A stretch of 5,894 bases of DNA, taken from assembly GCF_000719335.1 (NCBI RefSeq), contig NZ_JOGB01000113.1:1-5894 (forward strand), written 5' to 3'. The notes under the pieces are model-generated. The model did no database searches. It worked only from the letters and a program-made list of their open reading frames with translations, and was not told the origin of the DNA. Shown piece after piece: positions 1 through 5,894 of this stretch; position 1 is the stretch's first letter; every line of letters starts with the position of its first letter. The translations under genes were made by a program, and so were the position numbers. The stretch is from Streptomyces sp. NRRL S-87 (lineage in GTDB: Bacteria > Actinomycetota > Actinomycetes > Streptomycetales > Streptomycetaceae).

Positions 1-48
1 GGACCTGTCCGCGTTCGTGCTCTTCTCCTCCGCCGCCGGCGTGTTCGG
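1..48 (+). repeat. KR-motif direct repeat, copy 1
   Basis: These 48 bases are identical to 5825-5872; over the 70 bases 1-70 there are five mismatches, at 49-52 and 58. They encode [16 protein letters not shown] around the KR catalytic serine. The copies lie in two different genes. Confidence 0.93.
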
Positions 49-390
49 CAACGCGGGACAGGCCAACTACGCGGCGGCCAACACCTTCCTCGACGCCCTG
101 GCCGCGCACCGCCGGGCGGCCGGTCTCGCCGGTACCTCGCTGGCCTGGGGCCTGTGGTCCGAGGCCGGCGGCGGCATGGGGGCCGGCCTCGGCGCCGACG
201 AGGTCTCGCGCCTGGGACGCGGCGGGGTCCGGGCGCTCACCGCACCCGAGGGGGCGGTCCTGTTCGACACCGCCGCGGCCACCGGCCGGGCCCTGCTGGT
301 CCCGGTGAAGCTGGACCTGCCCGCGCTGCGCGCCCAGGCCGGCAGCGGCATGCTCCCGCCGCTCCTGTCCGCCCTCGTGCGTACGCCCGT
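1..390 (+). other. Ketoreductase (KR) domain, C-terminal part
   Basis: This is the NADPH-dependent beta-ketoreductase of the last module of the upstream PKS protein. The conserved block [20 protein letters not shown] holds the catalytic Ser (codon 29-31) and Tyr (codon 68-70), followed by the typical AWGLW and GVRAL segments. The residue eight before Tyr is Phe rather than the Trp diagnostic of A-type KRs. This suggests a B-type product (D-configured hydroxyl), but the LDD fingerprint that would confirm it is outside the window. Whether a DH or ER precedes this KR cannot be seen. The downstream boundary is approximate. Confidence 0.93.
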
Positions 391-988
391 ACGCCGGACC
401 GCGGGCAGCGCCGGACCCGGCGCCGACGGCGCCACCGCACTGCGCGAGCGCCTCACCGCACTCGCGCCGGCCGCCCGCGACGAGGCCCTGCTGGAGCTCG
501 TGTGCGGGTACGTCGCGGGGGTCCTCGGCTTCACCGGCCCCGAGGCGGTCGACCCGGCACGCTCGTTCAACGAGGTCGGCTTCGACTCGCTCACCGCCGT
601 CGAACTCCGCAACCGGCTCGGCGCCGCCACCGGCGTCCGCCTGCCCGCCACCCTCGTGTTCGACTACCCGACGCCGACGGCCCTCGTGGCGTTCCTGCGG
701 GACGAGCTCTGGCAGGACGGCGCCGCGGCGGTTCCCCCGCTGCTCGCCGAACTGGACCGGCTGGAGAAGACGCTCGTCACCTCCGCCCCCGACGACGCCG
801 GCCGCGACCGCATCACCGAGCGCCTCCAGGCCCTGCTGGCCGCCTGGAACGACGCCGGTGCGGCGGCCGACGGTGCACCCACGGACGGCTCGGACGGCTC
901 GGACGGCGCGGACGTCGCCGAGACGCTGGAGGACGCGACCGATGACGACCTCTTCGACTTCATCGGCAAGGAGTTCGGCATCTCATGA
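1..988 (+). CDS. Type I modular polyketide synthase, 3' part (KR-ACP-docking domain), 5' truncated by window
   Basis: This is the C-terminal end of a modular PKS subunit, a cytosolic multienzyme that builds a polyketide chain. The first full codon is at base 2 and the stop is TGA at 986-988, leaving 328 visible residues. In order, these are the last part of a ketoreductase (visible residues about 1-125), an acyl carrier protein (about 163-237) with the GFDSL motif whose Ser196 carries the phosphopantetheine arm, and a C-terminal docking region. The protein lacks a thioesterase and ends in a docking tail, so it should pass its chain to another subunit, most likely the one encoded 67 bases downstream. 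The KR half carries the catalytic Tyr at 68-70 and Phe where A-type KRs have Trp, so a B-type KR is inferred; its NADPH and LDD motifs lie upstream of the window. I saw no TTA codon. The PKS assignment is firm; the product is unknown. Confidence 0.97.
   Translation, partial: DLSAFVLFSSAAGVFGNAGQANYAAANTFLDALAAHRRAAGLAGTSLAWGLWSEAGGGMGAGLGADEVSRLGRGGVRALTAPEGAVLFDTAAATGRALLVPVKLDLPALRAQAGSGMLPPLLSALVRTPVRRTAGSAGPGADGATALRERLTALAPAARDEALLELVCGYVAGVLGFTGPEAVDPARSFNEVGFDSLTAVELRNRLGAATGVRLPATLVFDYPTPTALVAFLRDELWQDGAAAVPPLLAELDRLEKTLVTSAPDDAGRDRITERLQALLAAWNDAGAAADGAPTDGSDGSDGADVAETLEDATDDDLFDFIGKEFGIS
488..712 (+). other. Acyl carrier protein (ACP) domain
   Basis: This domain carries the growing chain on a phosphopantetheine arm. 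The signature [14 protein letters not shown] is complete, and Ser at codon 587-589 is the attachment site. It is preceded by the usual helix ([15 protein letters not shown]) and followed by the usual [12 protein letters not shown] segment. Nothing suggests inactivation. It is the last catalytic-chain domain of this subunit. Confidence 0.96.
734..985 (+). other. C-terminal docking domain (class 1a type)
   Basis: Downstream of the ACP lie two amphipathic helices ([14 protein letters not shown], then [15 protein letters not shown]), an acidic Gly/Asp/Ser/Ala linker, and a final short helix ending [15 protein letters not shown]. This is the usual arrangement of actinobacterial PKS C-terminal docking domains: the first helices dimerise and the last one binds the N-terminal coiled coil of the next subunit. 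The partner is inferred from gene order to be the protein starting at 1056. The linker contains a nine-base tandem repeat, listed separately. Confidence 0.88.
882..908 (+). repeat. 9-bp tandem repeat (about 3 copies) in docking linker
   Basis: The unit CGGACGGCT occurs twice in succession (882-890, 891-899), followed by a one-base variant ending in G (900-908). In the reading frame it gives [11 protein letters not shown] in the acidic linker before the last docking helix. The unit is a multiple of three, so copy changes would alter linker length without shifting the frame. Confidence 0.85.
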
Positions 989-1055
989 CGCGGCGGCCAC
1001 GCCCCACCCGATCCCCCCTTTCCCACCTTCTGGCTTCTGTACGAGGGATGCACGC
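989..1055 (+). other. Short intergenic spacer between two PKS genes
   Basis: These 67 bases separate the two PKS reading frames. They hold a C/T-rich stretch (about 1003-1040) and then the ribosome binding site of the next gene. I found no convincing stem-loop terminator and no clear promoter boxes. The simplest reading is that both genes are on one transcript. Confidence 0.7.
1043..1048 (+). promoter_or_regulatory. Ribosome binding site for the downstream PKS gene
   Basis: The purine run GAGGGA ends seven bases before the ATG at 1056. This spacing supports that ATG as the start. The next ATG upstream (1048-1050) is in another frame and meets a stop after three codons. Confidence 0.8.
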
Positions 1056-1151
1056 ATGAACGAGGAAAAGCTCCGGTACTTCCTGAAGCGGGTGACCGCC
1101 GATCTCCACGAGACGCGCCGCCGGCTCCAGGAGGTCGAGTCGGAGGAGCAG
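1056..1151 (+). other. N-terminal docking domain (coiled coil)
   Basis: Residues 1-32 begin [21 protein letters not shown] and continue as a charged, heptad-like helix directly into the KS. This is the common N-terminal docking coil of actinobacterial PKS subunits that receive a chain from another protein. It fits the docking tail at the end of the upstream gene. The pairing is inferred from adjacency, not from a residue-level match. Confidence 0.9.
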
Positions 1152-4100
1152 GAGCCGATCGCGATCGTCGGGATGAGCTGCCGCTACCCGGGGGACGTCG
1201 AGTCCCCCGAGGACCTGTGGCGGCTGGTGTCCGAGGAGACCGACGCCATCTCCCCGTTCCCGGCCGACCGGGGCTGGGACACGGGCCGCCTCTTCGACGA
1301 GGACCCGGACGGGCGGGGCACCAGCTACGTGCAGGAGGGCGGCTTCCTCCACTCGGCGAACCGGTTCGACCCGGCGTTCTTCGGGATCTCGCCCCGTGAG
1401 GCCACGGCCATGGACCCCCAGCAGCGCCTCCTCCTGGAGATCTCCTGGGAGGCCTTCGAGCGGGCGGGCATCGACCCGACCTCGGTGCGCGGCAGCCGCA
1501 CCGGCGTGTTCACCGGCGTCATGTACCACGACTACGCGTCACGGCTGCGCGCCGTGCCGCCGGAGGTCGAGGGCTACCTCGGCACCGGCGCCTCCAGCAG
1601 CATCGCCTCCGGCCGCGTCTCGTACACGTTCGGCCTGGAGGGCCCGGCGCTGACCGTCGACACCGCCTGCTCCTCCTCCCTCGTCACCCTGCACCTCGCC
1701 ATGCAGGCCCTCCGCAAGGGCGAGTGCTCGCTCGCCCTCGCGGGCGGCGTCACCGTGATGCCGACACCCGGCACCTTCACCGAGTTCAGCAAGCAGCGCG
1801 GGCTGTCCTTCGACGGCCGCTGCAAGTCCTTCGCCGACGCCGCCGACGGCACCGGCTGGGGCGAGGGCGCGGGCATGCTCCTCGTCGAGCGGCTGTCCGA
1901 CGCCCGCCGCAACGGCCACCCCGTCCTCGCCGTGGTCCGCGGCTCCGCCGTCAACCAGGACGGCGCCAGCAACGGCCTGACCGCCCCCAACGGCCCGTCC
2001 CAGCAGCGCGTCATCCGGCAGGCCCTGGCCGACGCCCGCCTCACGGCCGCCGACGTCGACGTGGTCGAGGCGCACGGCACCGGTACGACCCTGGGCGACC
2101 CGATCGAGGCCCAGGCCCTGCTCGCCACCTACGGCCGGGAGCACACCGAGGACCGGCCGCTGTGGCTGGGCTCGGTCAAGTCCAACATCGGGCACACCCA
2201 GGCCGCCGCGGGCGTCGCCGGCGTCATCAAGATGGTCATGGCGATCCGGCACGGCCGGATCCCGCGGACGCTGCACGTCGACCGGCCGTCGACCAAGGTC
2301 GACTGGGCCGCGGGCGCCGTGACGCTGCTCCGCGAGACCGTGGACTGGCCCGAGACCGGGCGCCCGCGGCGTGCCGCGGTGTCCTCGTTCGGCATCAGCG
2401 GTACGAACGCCCACACCATCATCGAGCAGGCGCCGCCCGCCACGGCCGCCGGACCCGCACCCGCCGCCCCCGGTGCGGACGCGGAAGCCGACCCCGCCGC
2501 GGGCCCCGTCGAGACCGCCGGCGCGGCCCCCGGCGCGGGCGCCGACGCCACCGACACCGCCGACCCCGGCGCGGGCGCCGACACCGCCGGGGCCGGTGCG
2601 CGTCCGCCCCGTCCGGTCGTCGTCCCCCCGGTCCTGCCGTGGCCGGTGTCGGCCCGCACGGAGGAGGCCCTGCGCGCCCAGGCCGACCGCCTGCTCACCC
2701 ACCTGCGCGCCCATCCCGACCACACGGCGCAGGACGTGAGCCTGACCCTGGCCACCGGCCGCGCCGCCCTCGAACACCGCGCCGTCGTCCTGGCCGGCGA
2801 CCGGGAGCAGGCACTCGCCGACCTCGCCGACCTCGCGTCGGGCGCCGACACCTCACCGCGGGTCGTCCGGGGCGAGGCCGGGGTCCGGGGCAGGACCGCG
2901 TTCCTCTTCACCGGCCAGGGCAGCCAGCGCCTCGGCATGGGCCGCGAACTGTACGACGCCCACCCCGCGTTCGCCGAGGCCCTCGACGCCGTGTGCGCCG
3001 CCCTGGACCCGCACCTCGGCACCCCGTTGCGGGACGTCTTCCTCGGGGACGACGCGGCGCTGCTCGACCGCACCGAGTACGCACAGCCGGCGCTGTTCGC
3101 GCTGGAAGCGGCCCTCTTCCGGCTGCTGGAGTCCTGGGGCGTGAAGCCGGACCTCCTGGCCGGCCACTCGATCGGCGAGATCGCCGCCGCGCACGTCGCG
3201 GGAGTGCTGTCGCTGGACGACGCGTGCGCGCTGGTGGCGGCCCGCGGCCGGCTGATGCAGGCGCTGCCCCCCGGCGGCGCGATGATCGCCCTCCAGGCCA
3301 CGGAGGACGAGGTCCGGCCGCTGCTCGGCGACCGGGTGGCCATCGCCGCCGTCAACGGCCCCCGGTCCGTCGTCGTCTCCGGCGACGAGGCCGCGGCGGT
3401 CGCCGTCGCCGAGGCCTTCGCGGCGCAGGGCCGCAAGACCAGGCGGCTCACCGTCAGCCACGCCTTCCACTCACCGCACATGGACGGCATGCTCGACGAC
3501 TTCCGCCGGGTCGTGGCGGGCCTGTCCTTCGGGGCCCCGAGCATCCCGGTCGTGTCCTGCCTGACCGGCGCCCTGGTCACCGACGAGATGGGCTCCGCCG
3601 ACTTCTGGGTCCGGCACGTCCGCGAAGCCGTCCGCTTCCTCGACGCCGTCCGCGCCCTCGAGGCCGCCGGCGCGACGACGTACCTCGAACTCGGCCCCGA
3701 CGGCGTCCTCTCCGCCCTCGCCCAGGACTGCCTGACCGGCGACCCCACCGCCGCCGCCTTCACCCCGGCCCTCCGCACGGGCGCCTCCGAGGCCGCCACG
3801 GCCACCACCGCCCTGGCCCTCGTCCACGCCCGCGGCACCGCCGTCGACTGGCACGCCTTCCACGCCGCCACCGGCGCCGCACAGGTGGACCTGCCCACGT
3901 ACGCCTTCCAGCGCGACCACTACTGGCTGGACGCCGGCACCCTCGGCGGGGACGTCACCACCGCCGGCCTCCGGACCGCCGACCACCCCCTCCTCGGCGC
4001 CTCCGTCACCCTCGCCGACGCCGACGGGCTCCTCCTCACCGGCCGGCTGTCCCTCGCCACCCACCCCTGGCTCGCCGACCACCGCGTCGCGGGCGCCGCG

Positions 4101-5894
4101 CTGCTCCCCGGCACGGCCTTCGTCGAACTGGCGCTCCAGGCCGCCGAGAAGGCGGGCTGCGACCTGGTCGACGACCTGACCCTGGCCGCCCCGCTCGTCC
4201 TCCCCGAGGAGGGCGGCGTCGAGCTGCAGATCACGGTCGCGGCACCCGACGTGTCGGGCCGCCGGGCCGTCGCCTTCCACTCCCGCGACGGCTTCGCCGC
4301 CGACGACGAGCCGTGGGTGCGCCACGCCACCGCGGTCCTGGCCACGGCGGGGGAGGAGCCCCCGGCGTTCGACCTGACCGCCTGGCCGCCGCCCGGCGCC
4401 GACGCCCTCGACGTCGCGTCCCTGTACGACGTCCTCTCCGACGCCGGCTTCGGCTACGGGCCGGCGTTCCAGGGCCTGCACGCCGCCTGGCGGCACGGCG
4501 ACGACGTGTACGCCGAGGTCGGCCTCGGTTCCGGGACCGAGCCCGGCGCCGAGCGGTTCACCCTCCACCCGGCCCTCCTCGACTCCGTCCTGCACGCCGT
4601 CACCCTGGGCTCGCTGGTGGAGGACACCGGCCGGGGACGCCTGCCGTTCTCCTGGTCCGGGGTCTCGGTGTACGCCGCCGGGGCGGACGCCCTGCGCGTA
4701 CGGCTCTCCCGCGCCGGGCGCGACGCCGTCCGACTGGAGCTCGCCGACGCGGCGGGCGCGCCCGTGGCCTCGGTCGACGCCCTCGCGCTGCGTGCCTTCT
4801 CGCCCGAACAGTTCGGCCGGCCGGCCCACGGCGCCGGCGACGCGCTCTACCGCGTGGAGTGGGCCGAATCCGCCGCGGCGGGCGGCCCCTTCGACGACTG
4901 GATGCTGCTGGGCGAGGGCAACCAGGCCTTCGCGGACCTCGCCGCGCTGGGCGCCGCCGTCGTCGACGGCGGCCGGATCCCGTCGGCACTCGTCGTACCC
5001 TGCACCGAGCCCGCGGCCGACGACGTGACCGCCGGCGCCCACGCGGCGGCGGGCCGCGCCCTGTCGCTGGTCAAGGAGTGGCTGGCCGACGACCGGTTCG
5101 CGGACGGTCGCCTCGTCCTCCTGACCCGGGGCGCGGTGGCCGCCGTACCCGGCGAGGGCCCGTCGGACCTGGTGCACGCCCCGGTGTGGGGCCTGGTGCG
5201 GTCCGCGCAGTCCGAGAACCCGGGCCGGATCGTCCTTGTCGACCTCGACCTCGACCTCGACCTCGACCTCGACGTCGAACCGGGCCTGGACCTCGACGCC
5301 GATGCGGACGCCGCCCAGGGGATCGCGGCGGCGCTCGTCTCGGGCGAGTCCGAGGTGGCGGTGCGCGGTGGCCGGGTCCTCGTGCCGCGGCTGGCCCGTG
5401 CCGACGCGGCCGTCGGTTCCGCTCCTGCGTGGGGTGGGGCCGGTGACGGCACGGTGCTGGTGACGGGTGCGAGCGGTTCGCTCGGGGCCCTGTTCGCCCG
5501 CCACCTCGTCACGGAGCACGGCGTACGGCACCTGCTGCTCGTCAGCCGGAGGGGTGAAGGGGCGCCGGGCGCGTCCGAGTTGGCGGCGGAGCTGGCGGAT
5601 CTGGGTGCCGAGGCGACCTGGGCGGCGTGTGACGTGGCCGACCGGGAGGCGCTGGCGGCCGTACTGGCCGGCGTTCCGGCGGAGCACCCCTTGACCGCGG
5701 TGGTGCACACCGCGGGTGTCCTCGACGACGGTGTGGTCGGCTCGCTGACGGCCGAGCGGCTGTCGGCGGTGCTGCGCCCCAAGGTGGACGCGGCCTGGCA
5801 CCTGCACGAGCTGACGGCCGACCTGGACCTGTCCGCGTTCGTGCTCTTCTCCTCCGCCGCCGGCGTGTTCGGTGGTGCGGGTCAGGCCAACTAC
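1056..5894 (+). CDS. Type I modular polyketide synthase, 5' part (docking-KS-AT-DH-KR), 3' truncated by window
   Basis: This is the N-terminal part of a PKS subunit that extends a polyketide chain by one two-carbon unit. The frame is open from the ATG at 1056 to the last base: 1613 residues and no stop. The start has a good ribosome binding site and yields a standard N-terminal docking sequence. Domains are docking coiled coil (1-32), KS (33-459; Cys205, His340, His380), AT (613-about 908; Ser705, His805), DH (976-about 1250; His1009, Asp1176) and KR (1264 to the end; LDD at 1556-1558, Lys1576, Ser1600, Tyr1613). No ER is present. Every catalytic residue in view is intact. AT motifs indicate malonyl-CoA, and KR plus DH should leave a double bond. 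An ACP must follow beyond the window. The protein is probably loaded by the upstream subunit. Oddities are an (Asp-Leu)n repeat in the KR and a codon-use change near 5340. I saw no TTA codon. The final product is unknown. Confidence 0.97.
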   Translation, partial: MNEEKLRYFLKRVTADLHETRRRLQEVESEEQEPIAIVGMSCRYPGDVESPEDLWRLVSEETDAISPFPADRGWDTGRLFDEDPDGRGTSYVQEGGFLHSANRFDPAFFGISPREATAMDPQQRLLLEISWEAFERAGIDPTSVRGSRTGVFTGVMYHDYASRLRAVPPEVEGYLGTGASSSIASGRVSYTFGLEGPALTVDTACSSSLVTLHLAMQALRKGECSLALAGGVTVMPTPGTFTEFSKQRGLSFDGRCKSFADAADGTGWGEGAGMLLVERLSDARRNGHPVLAVVRGSAVNQDGASNGLTAPNGPSQQRVIRQALADARLTAADVDVVEAHGTGTTLGDPIEAQALLATYGREHTEDRPLWLGSVKSNIGHTQAAAGVAGVIKMVMAIRHGRIPRTLHVDRPSTKVDWAAGAVTLLRETVDWPETGRPRRAAVSSFGISGTNAHTIIEQAPPATAAGPAPAAPGADAEADPAAGPVETAGAAPGAGADATDTADPGAGADTAGAGARPPRPVVVPPVLPWPVSARTEEALRAQADRLLTHLRAHPDHTAQDVSLTLATGRAALEHRAVVLAGDREQALADLADLASGADTSPRVVRGEAGVRGRTAFLFTGQGSQRLGMGRELYDAHPAFAEALDAVCAALDPHLGTPLRDVFLGDDAALLDRTEYAQPALFALEAALFRLLESWGVKPDLLAGHSIGEIAAAHVAGVLSLDDACALVAARGRLMQALPPGGAMIALQATEDEVRPLLGDRVAIAAVNGPRSVVVSGDEAAAVAVAEAFAAQGRKTRRLTVSHAFHSPHMDGMLDDFRRVVAGLSFGAPSIPVVSCLTGALVTDEMGSADFWVRHVREAVRFLDAVRALEAAGATTYLELGPDGVLSALAQDCLTGDPTAAAFTPALRTGASEAATATTALALVHARGTAVDWHAFHAATGAAQVDLPTYAFQRDHYWLDAGTLGGDVTTAGLRTADHPLLGASVTLADADGLLLTGRLSLATHPWLADHRVAGAALLPGTAFVELALQAAEKAGCDLVDDLTLAAPLVLPEEGGVELQITVAAPDVSGRRAVAFHSRDGFAADDEPWVRHATAVLATAGEEPPAFDLTAWPPPGADALDVASLYDVLSDAGFGYGPAFQGLHAAWRHGDDVYAEVGLGSGTEPGAERFTLHPALLDSVLHAVTLGSLVEDTGRGRLPFSWSGVSVYAAGADALRVRLSRAGRDAVRLELADAAGAPVASVDALALRAFSPEQFGRPAHGAGDALYRVEWAESAAAGGPFDDWMLLGEGNQAFADLAALGAAVVDGGRIPSALVVPCTEPAADDVTAGAHAAAGRALSLVKEWLADDRFADGRLVLLTRGAVAAVPGEGPSDLVHAPVWGLVRSAQSENPGRIVLVDLDLDLDLDLDVEPGLDLDADADAAQGIAAALVSGESEVAVRGGRVLVPRLARADAAVGSAPAWGGAGDGTVLVTGASGSLGALFARHLVTEHGVRHLLLVSRRGEGAPGASELAAELADLGAEATWAACDVADREALAAVLAGVPAEHPLTAVVHTAGVLDDGVVGSLTAERLSAVLRPKVDAAWHLHELTADLDLSAFVLFSSAAGVFGGAGQANY
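1152..2432 (+). other. Ketosynthase (KS) domain
   Basis: This domain carries out decarboxylative condensation of the incoming chain with the extender unit. It starts at [14 protein letters not shown] and ends near [14 protein letters not shown]. The active-site cysteine is in DTACSSSL (Cys205, codon 1668-1670). The two histidines are in EAHGTGT (His340, codon 2073-2075) and KSNIGHTQ (His380, codon 2193-2195). Their spacings of 135 and 40 residues are normal. It is a Cys-type extending KS, not a Gln-type loading KS. One small departure is AHTIIEQ where AHVILEQ is common. Confidence 0.97.
2433..2640 (+). other. Extended Ala/Gly/Pro/Asp-rich KS-AT linker
   Basis: About 65 residues of Ala, Gly, Pro, Asp and Thr lie between the end of the KS and the start of the conserved linker segment ([17 protein letters not shown]). 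This low-complexity stretch looks longer than is typical for modular PKSs, an impression from memory rather than an alignment. It includes a repeated PGAGAD motif. It is probably flexible and non-catalytic. Confidence 0.75.
2528..2582 (+). repeat. 19-bp direct repeat in the KS-AT linker
   Basis: The same 19 bases occur at 2528-2546 and 2564-2582, exactly 36 bases (12 codons) apart. Both copies encode PGAGAD. Neighbouring GACACCGCC segments also recur, so this part of the linker seems to have grown by an in-frame duplication. Confidence 0.85.
2892..3780 (+). other. Acyltransferase (AT) domain, malonyl-CoA type
   Basis: This domain selects the extender unit and loads it onto the module's ACP. 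It begins [17 protein letters not shown]. The catalytic serine is in GHSIGE (Ser705, codon 3168-3170) and the catalytic histidine in HAFH (His805, codon 3468-3470). HAFH, isoleucine after the serine, and [13 protein letters not shown] are the known marks of malonyl-CoA specificity. Methylmalonyl ATs usually have YASH and GHSQG. The C-terminal boundary is approximate. It is followed by the post-AT linker [13 protein letters not shown] (3891-3929). Confidence 0.94.
3981..4805 (+). other. Dehydratase (DH) domain
   Basis: This domain removes water from the beta-hydroxyacyl-ACP to give an alpha,beta-double bond. It starts at [11 protein letters not shown]. The catalytic histidine is His1009 (codon 4080-4082) in the HxxxGxxxxP motif, with Gly1013 and Pro1018 present. 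The GYGP motif is complete (residues 1133-1136). The catalytic aspartate is Asp1176 (codon 4581-4583) in [10 protein letters not shown], with the partner His1180. All expected motifs are intact, so it should be active. The end is approximate. Confidence 0.94.
5241..5276 (+). repeat. Hexanucleotide tandem repeat GACCTC x5 plus one variant
   Basis: Five perfect copies of GACCTC (5241-5270) are followed by GACGTC (5271-5276). In frame they give [12 protein letters not shown] (residues 1396-1407), then [12 protein letters not shown]. It sits just after the conserved GRIVLV strand of the KR structural subdomain, where most KRs have a single VDLD. The six-base unit keeps the frame whatever the copy number, so slippage here would be tolerated. 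Confidence 0.95.
5825..5872 (+). repeat. KR-motif direct repeat, copy 2
   Basis: This is the second copy of the 48-base perfect repeat, 5824 bases downstream of the first, and it encodes the same KR segment of the second PKS gene. The similarity continues to the last base of the window with five mismatches, changing the protein only from GNAGQ to GGAGQ. Confidence 0.93.

Larger units (their letters stand above)
4845..5894 (+). other. Ketoreductase (KR) domain, B-type, cut at catalytic Tyr
   Basis: The structural subdomain starts at LYRVEW (residue 1264) and includes [15 protein letters not shown]. The catalytic subdomain starts with the NADPH motif TGASGSLG (1470-1477). LDD at 1556-1558 is the fingerprint of B-type KRs, and Phe replaces the Trp of A-types. 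Lys1576, Ser1600 and Tyr1613 are present; Tyr1613 is the last codon of the window. No enoylreductase is inserted between the two subdomains. A B-type alcohol followed by dehydration normally gives a trans alkene. The structural subdomain carries the hexamer repeat at 5241-5276. Confidence 0.95.

Noticed and set aside
989..1042. A possible terminator or promoter between the two PKS genes.
   Set aside because: No stable GC-rich stem with a loop and no credible -10/-35 pair was found, and the spacer is short and typical of co-transcribed PKS genes.
1048..1059. A three-codon mini-ORF (ATG CAC GCA TGA) whose stop overlaps the start codon of the downstream PKS gene.
   Set aside because: Its ATG overlaps the end of the ribosome binding site, so it has no binding site of its own at a usable distance. 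It is most likely chance.
5241..5276. Reading the GACCTC array as a CRISPR-like or protein-binding array.
   Set aside because: The units are contiguous without spacers, only six bases long, in frame with the PKS, and encode a continuous peptide. Microsatellite slippage is the simpler explanation.
1724..5446. A 1240-codon open frame on the + strand, very rich in Arg and Pro, overlapping the PKS gene.
   Set aside because: It is in a different frame from the domain-bearing protein, has no recognisable domain, and its Arg/Pro/Gly composition is the usual shadow of GC-rich PKS coding DNA.
4845..5460. A possible enoylreductase between DH and the KR catalytic part.
   Set aside because: The segment is fully explained by the KR structural subdomain (LYRVEW to about residue 1460), and no ER nucleotide-binding motif is seen.
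3471..5807. A 778-codon open frame on the - strand, rich in Gly, Val and Arg, plus several smaller antisense frames.
   Set aside because: It lies wholly antisense to conserved AT, DH and KR coding sequence and shows no domain or motif. Long antisense frames are expected where third positions are almost always G or C.

Overview
The window is very GC-rich DNA with strongly GC-ended codons. It encodes parts of two adjacent, co-directional type I modular polyketide synthase (PKS) proteins. This composition and protein type point to an actinomycete, most likely Streptomyces or a close relative. No tailoring, regulatory, transport or mobile-element gene is present, and I could not tie the sequence to a known natural product.

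Layout. Bases 1-988 are the 3' end of one PKS subunit: the tail of a ketoreductase (KR), an acyl carrier protein (ACP) with its phosphopantetheine serine, and a C-terminal docking domain. A 67-base gap (989-1055) holds only a pyrimidine-rich stretch and a ribosome binding site. The second subunit starts at 1056 and stays open in one frame to the last base (1613 codons visible). Its order is N-terminal docking coiled coil, ketosynthase (KS), acyltransferase (AT), dehydratase (DH), KR; the window stops exactly on the codon for the KR catalytic tyrosine. The rest of the KR, the expected ACP and any further modules lie outside.

How they work together. The matching docking elements suggest that the ACP of the first protein hands its chain to the KS of the second. 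The second protein's first module should add a malonyl-CoA-derived two-carbon unit (AT motifs GHSIG and HAFH). It should then reduce the ketone with a B-type KR (LDD motif) and dehydrate the product, most likely giving a trans double bond. No enoylreductase is present. All catalytic residues that fall inside the window are intact.

What stands out is microevolutionary rather than a new system. There is a run of five GACCTC hexamers encoding (Asp-Leu)n inside the KR structural subdomain, and a sharp change in codon choice from about 5340 to the end. The KR motif at the window start and the one at its end share a 48-base perfect repeat, and several linkers carry short tandem repeats. I see no evidence of a previously undescribed biological system here.
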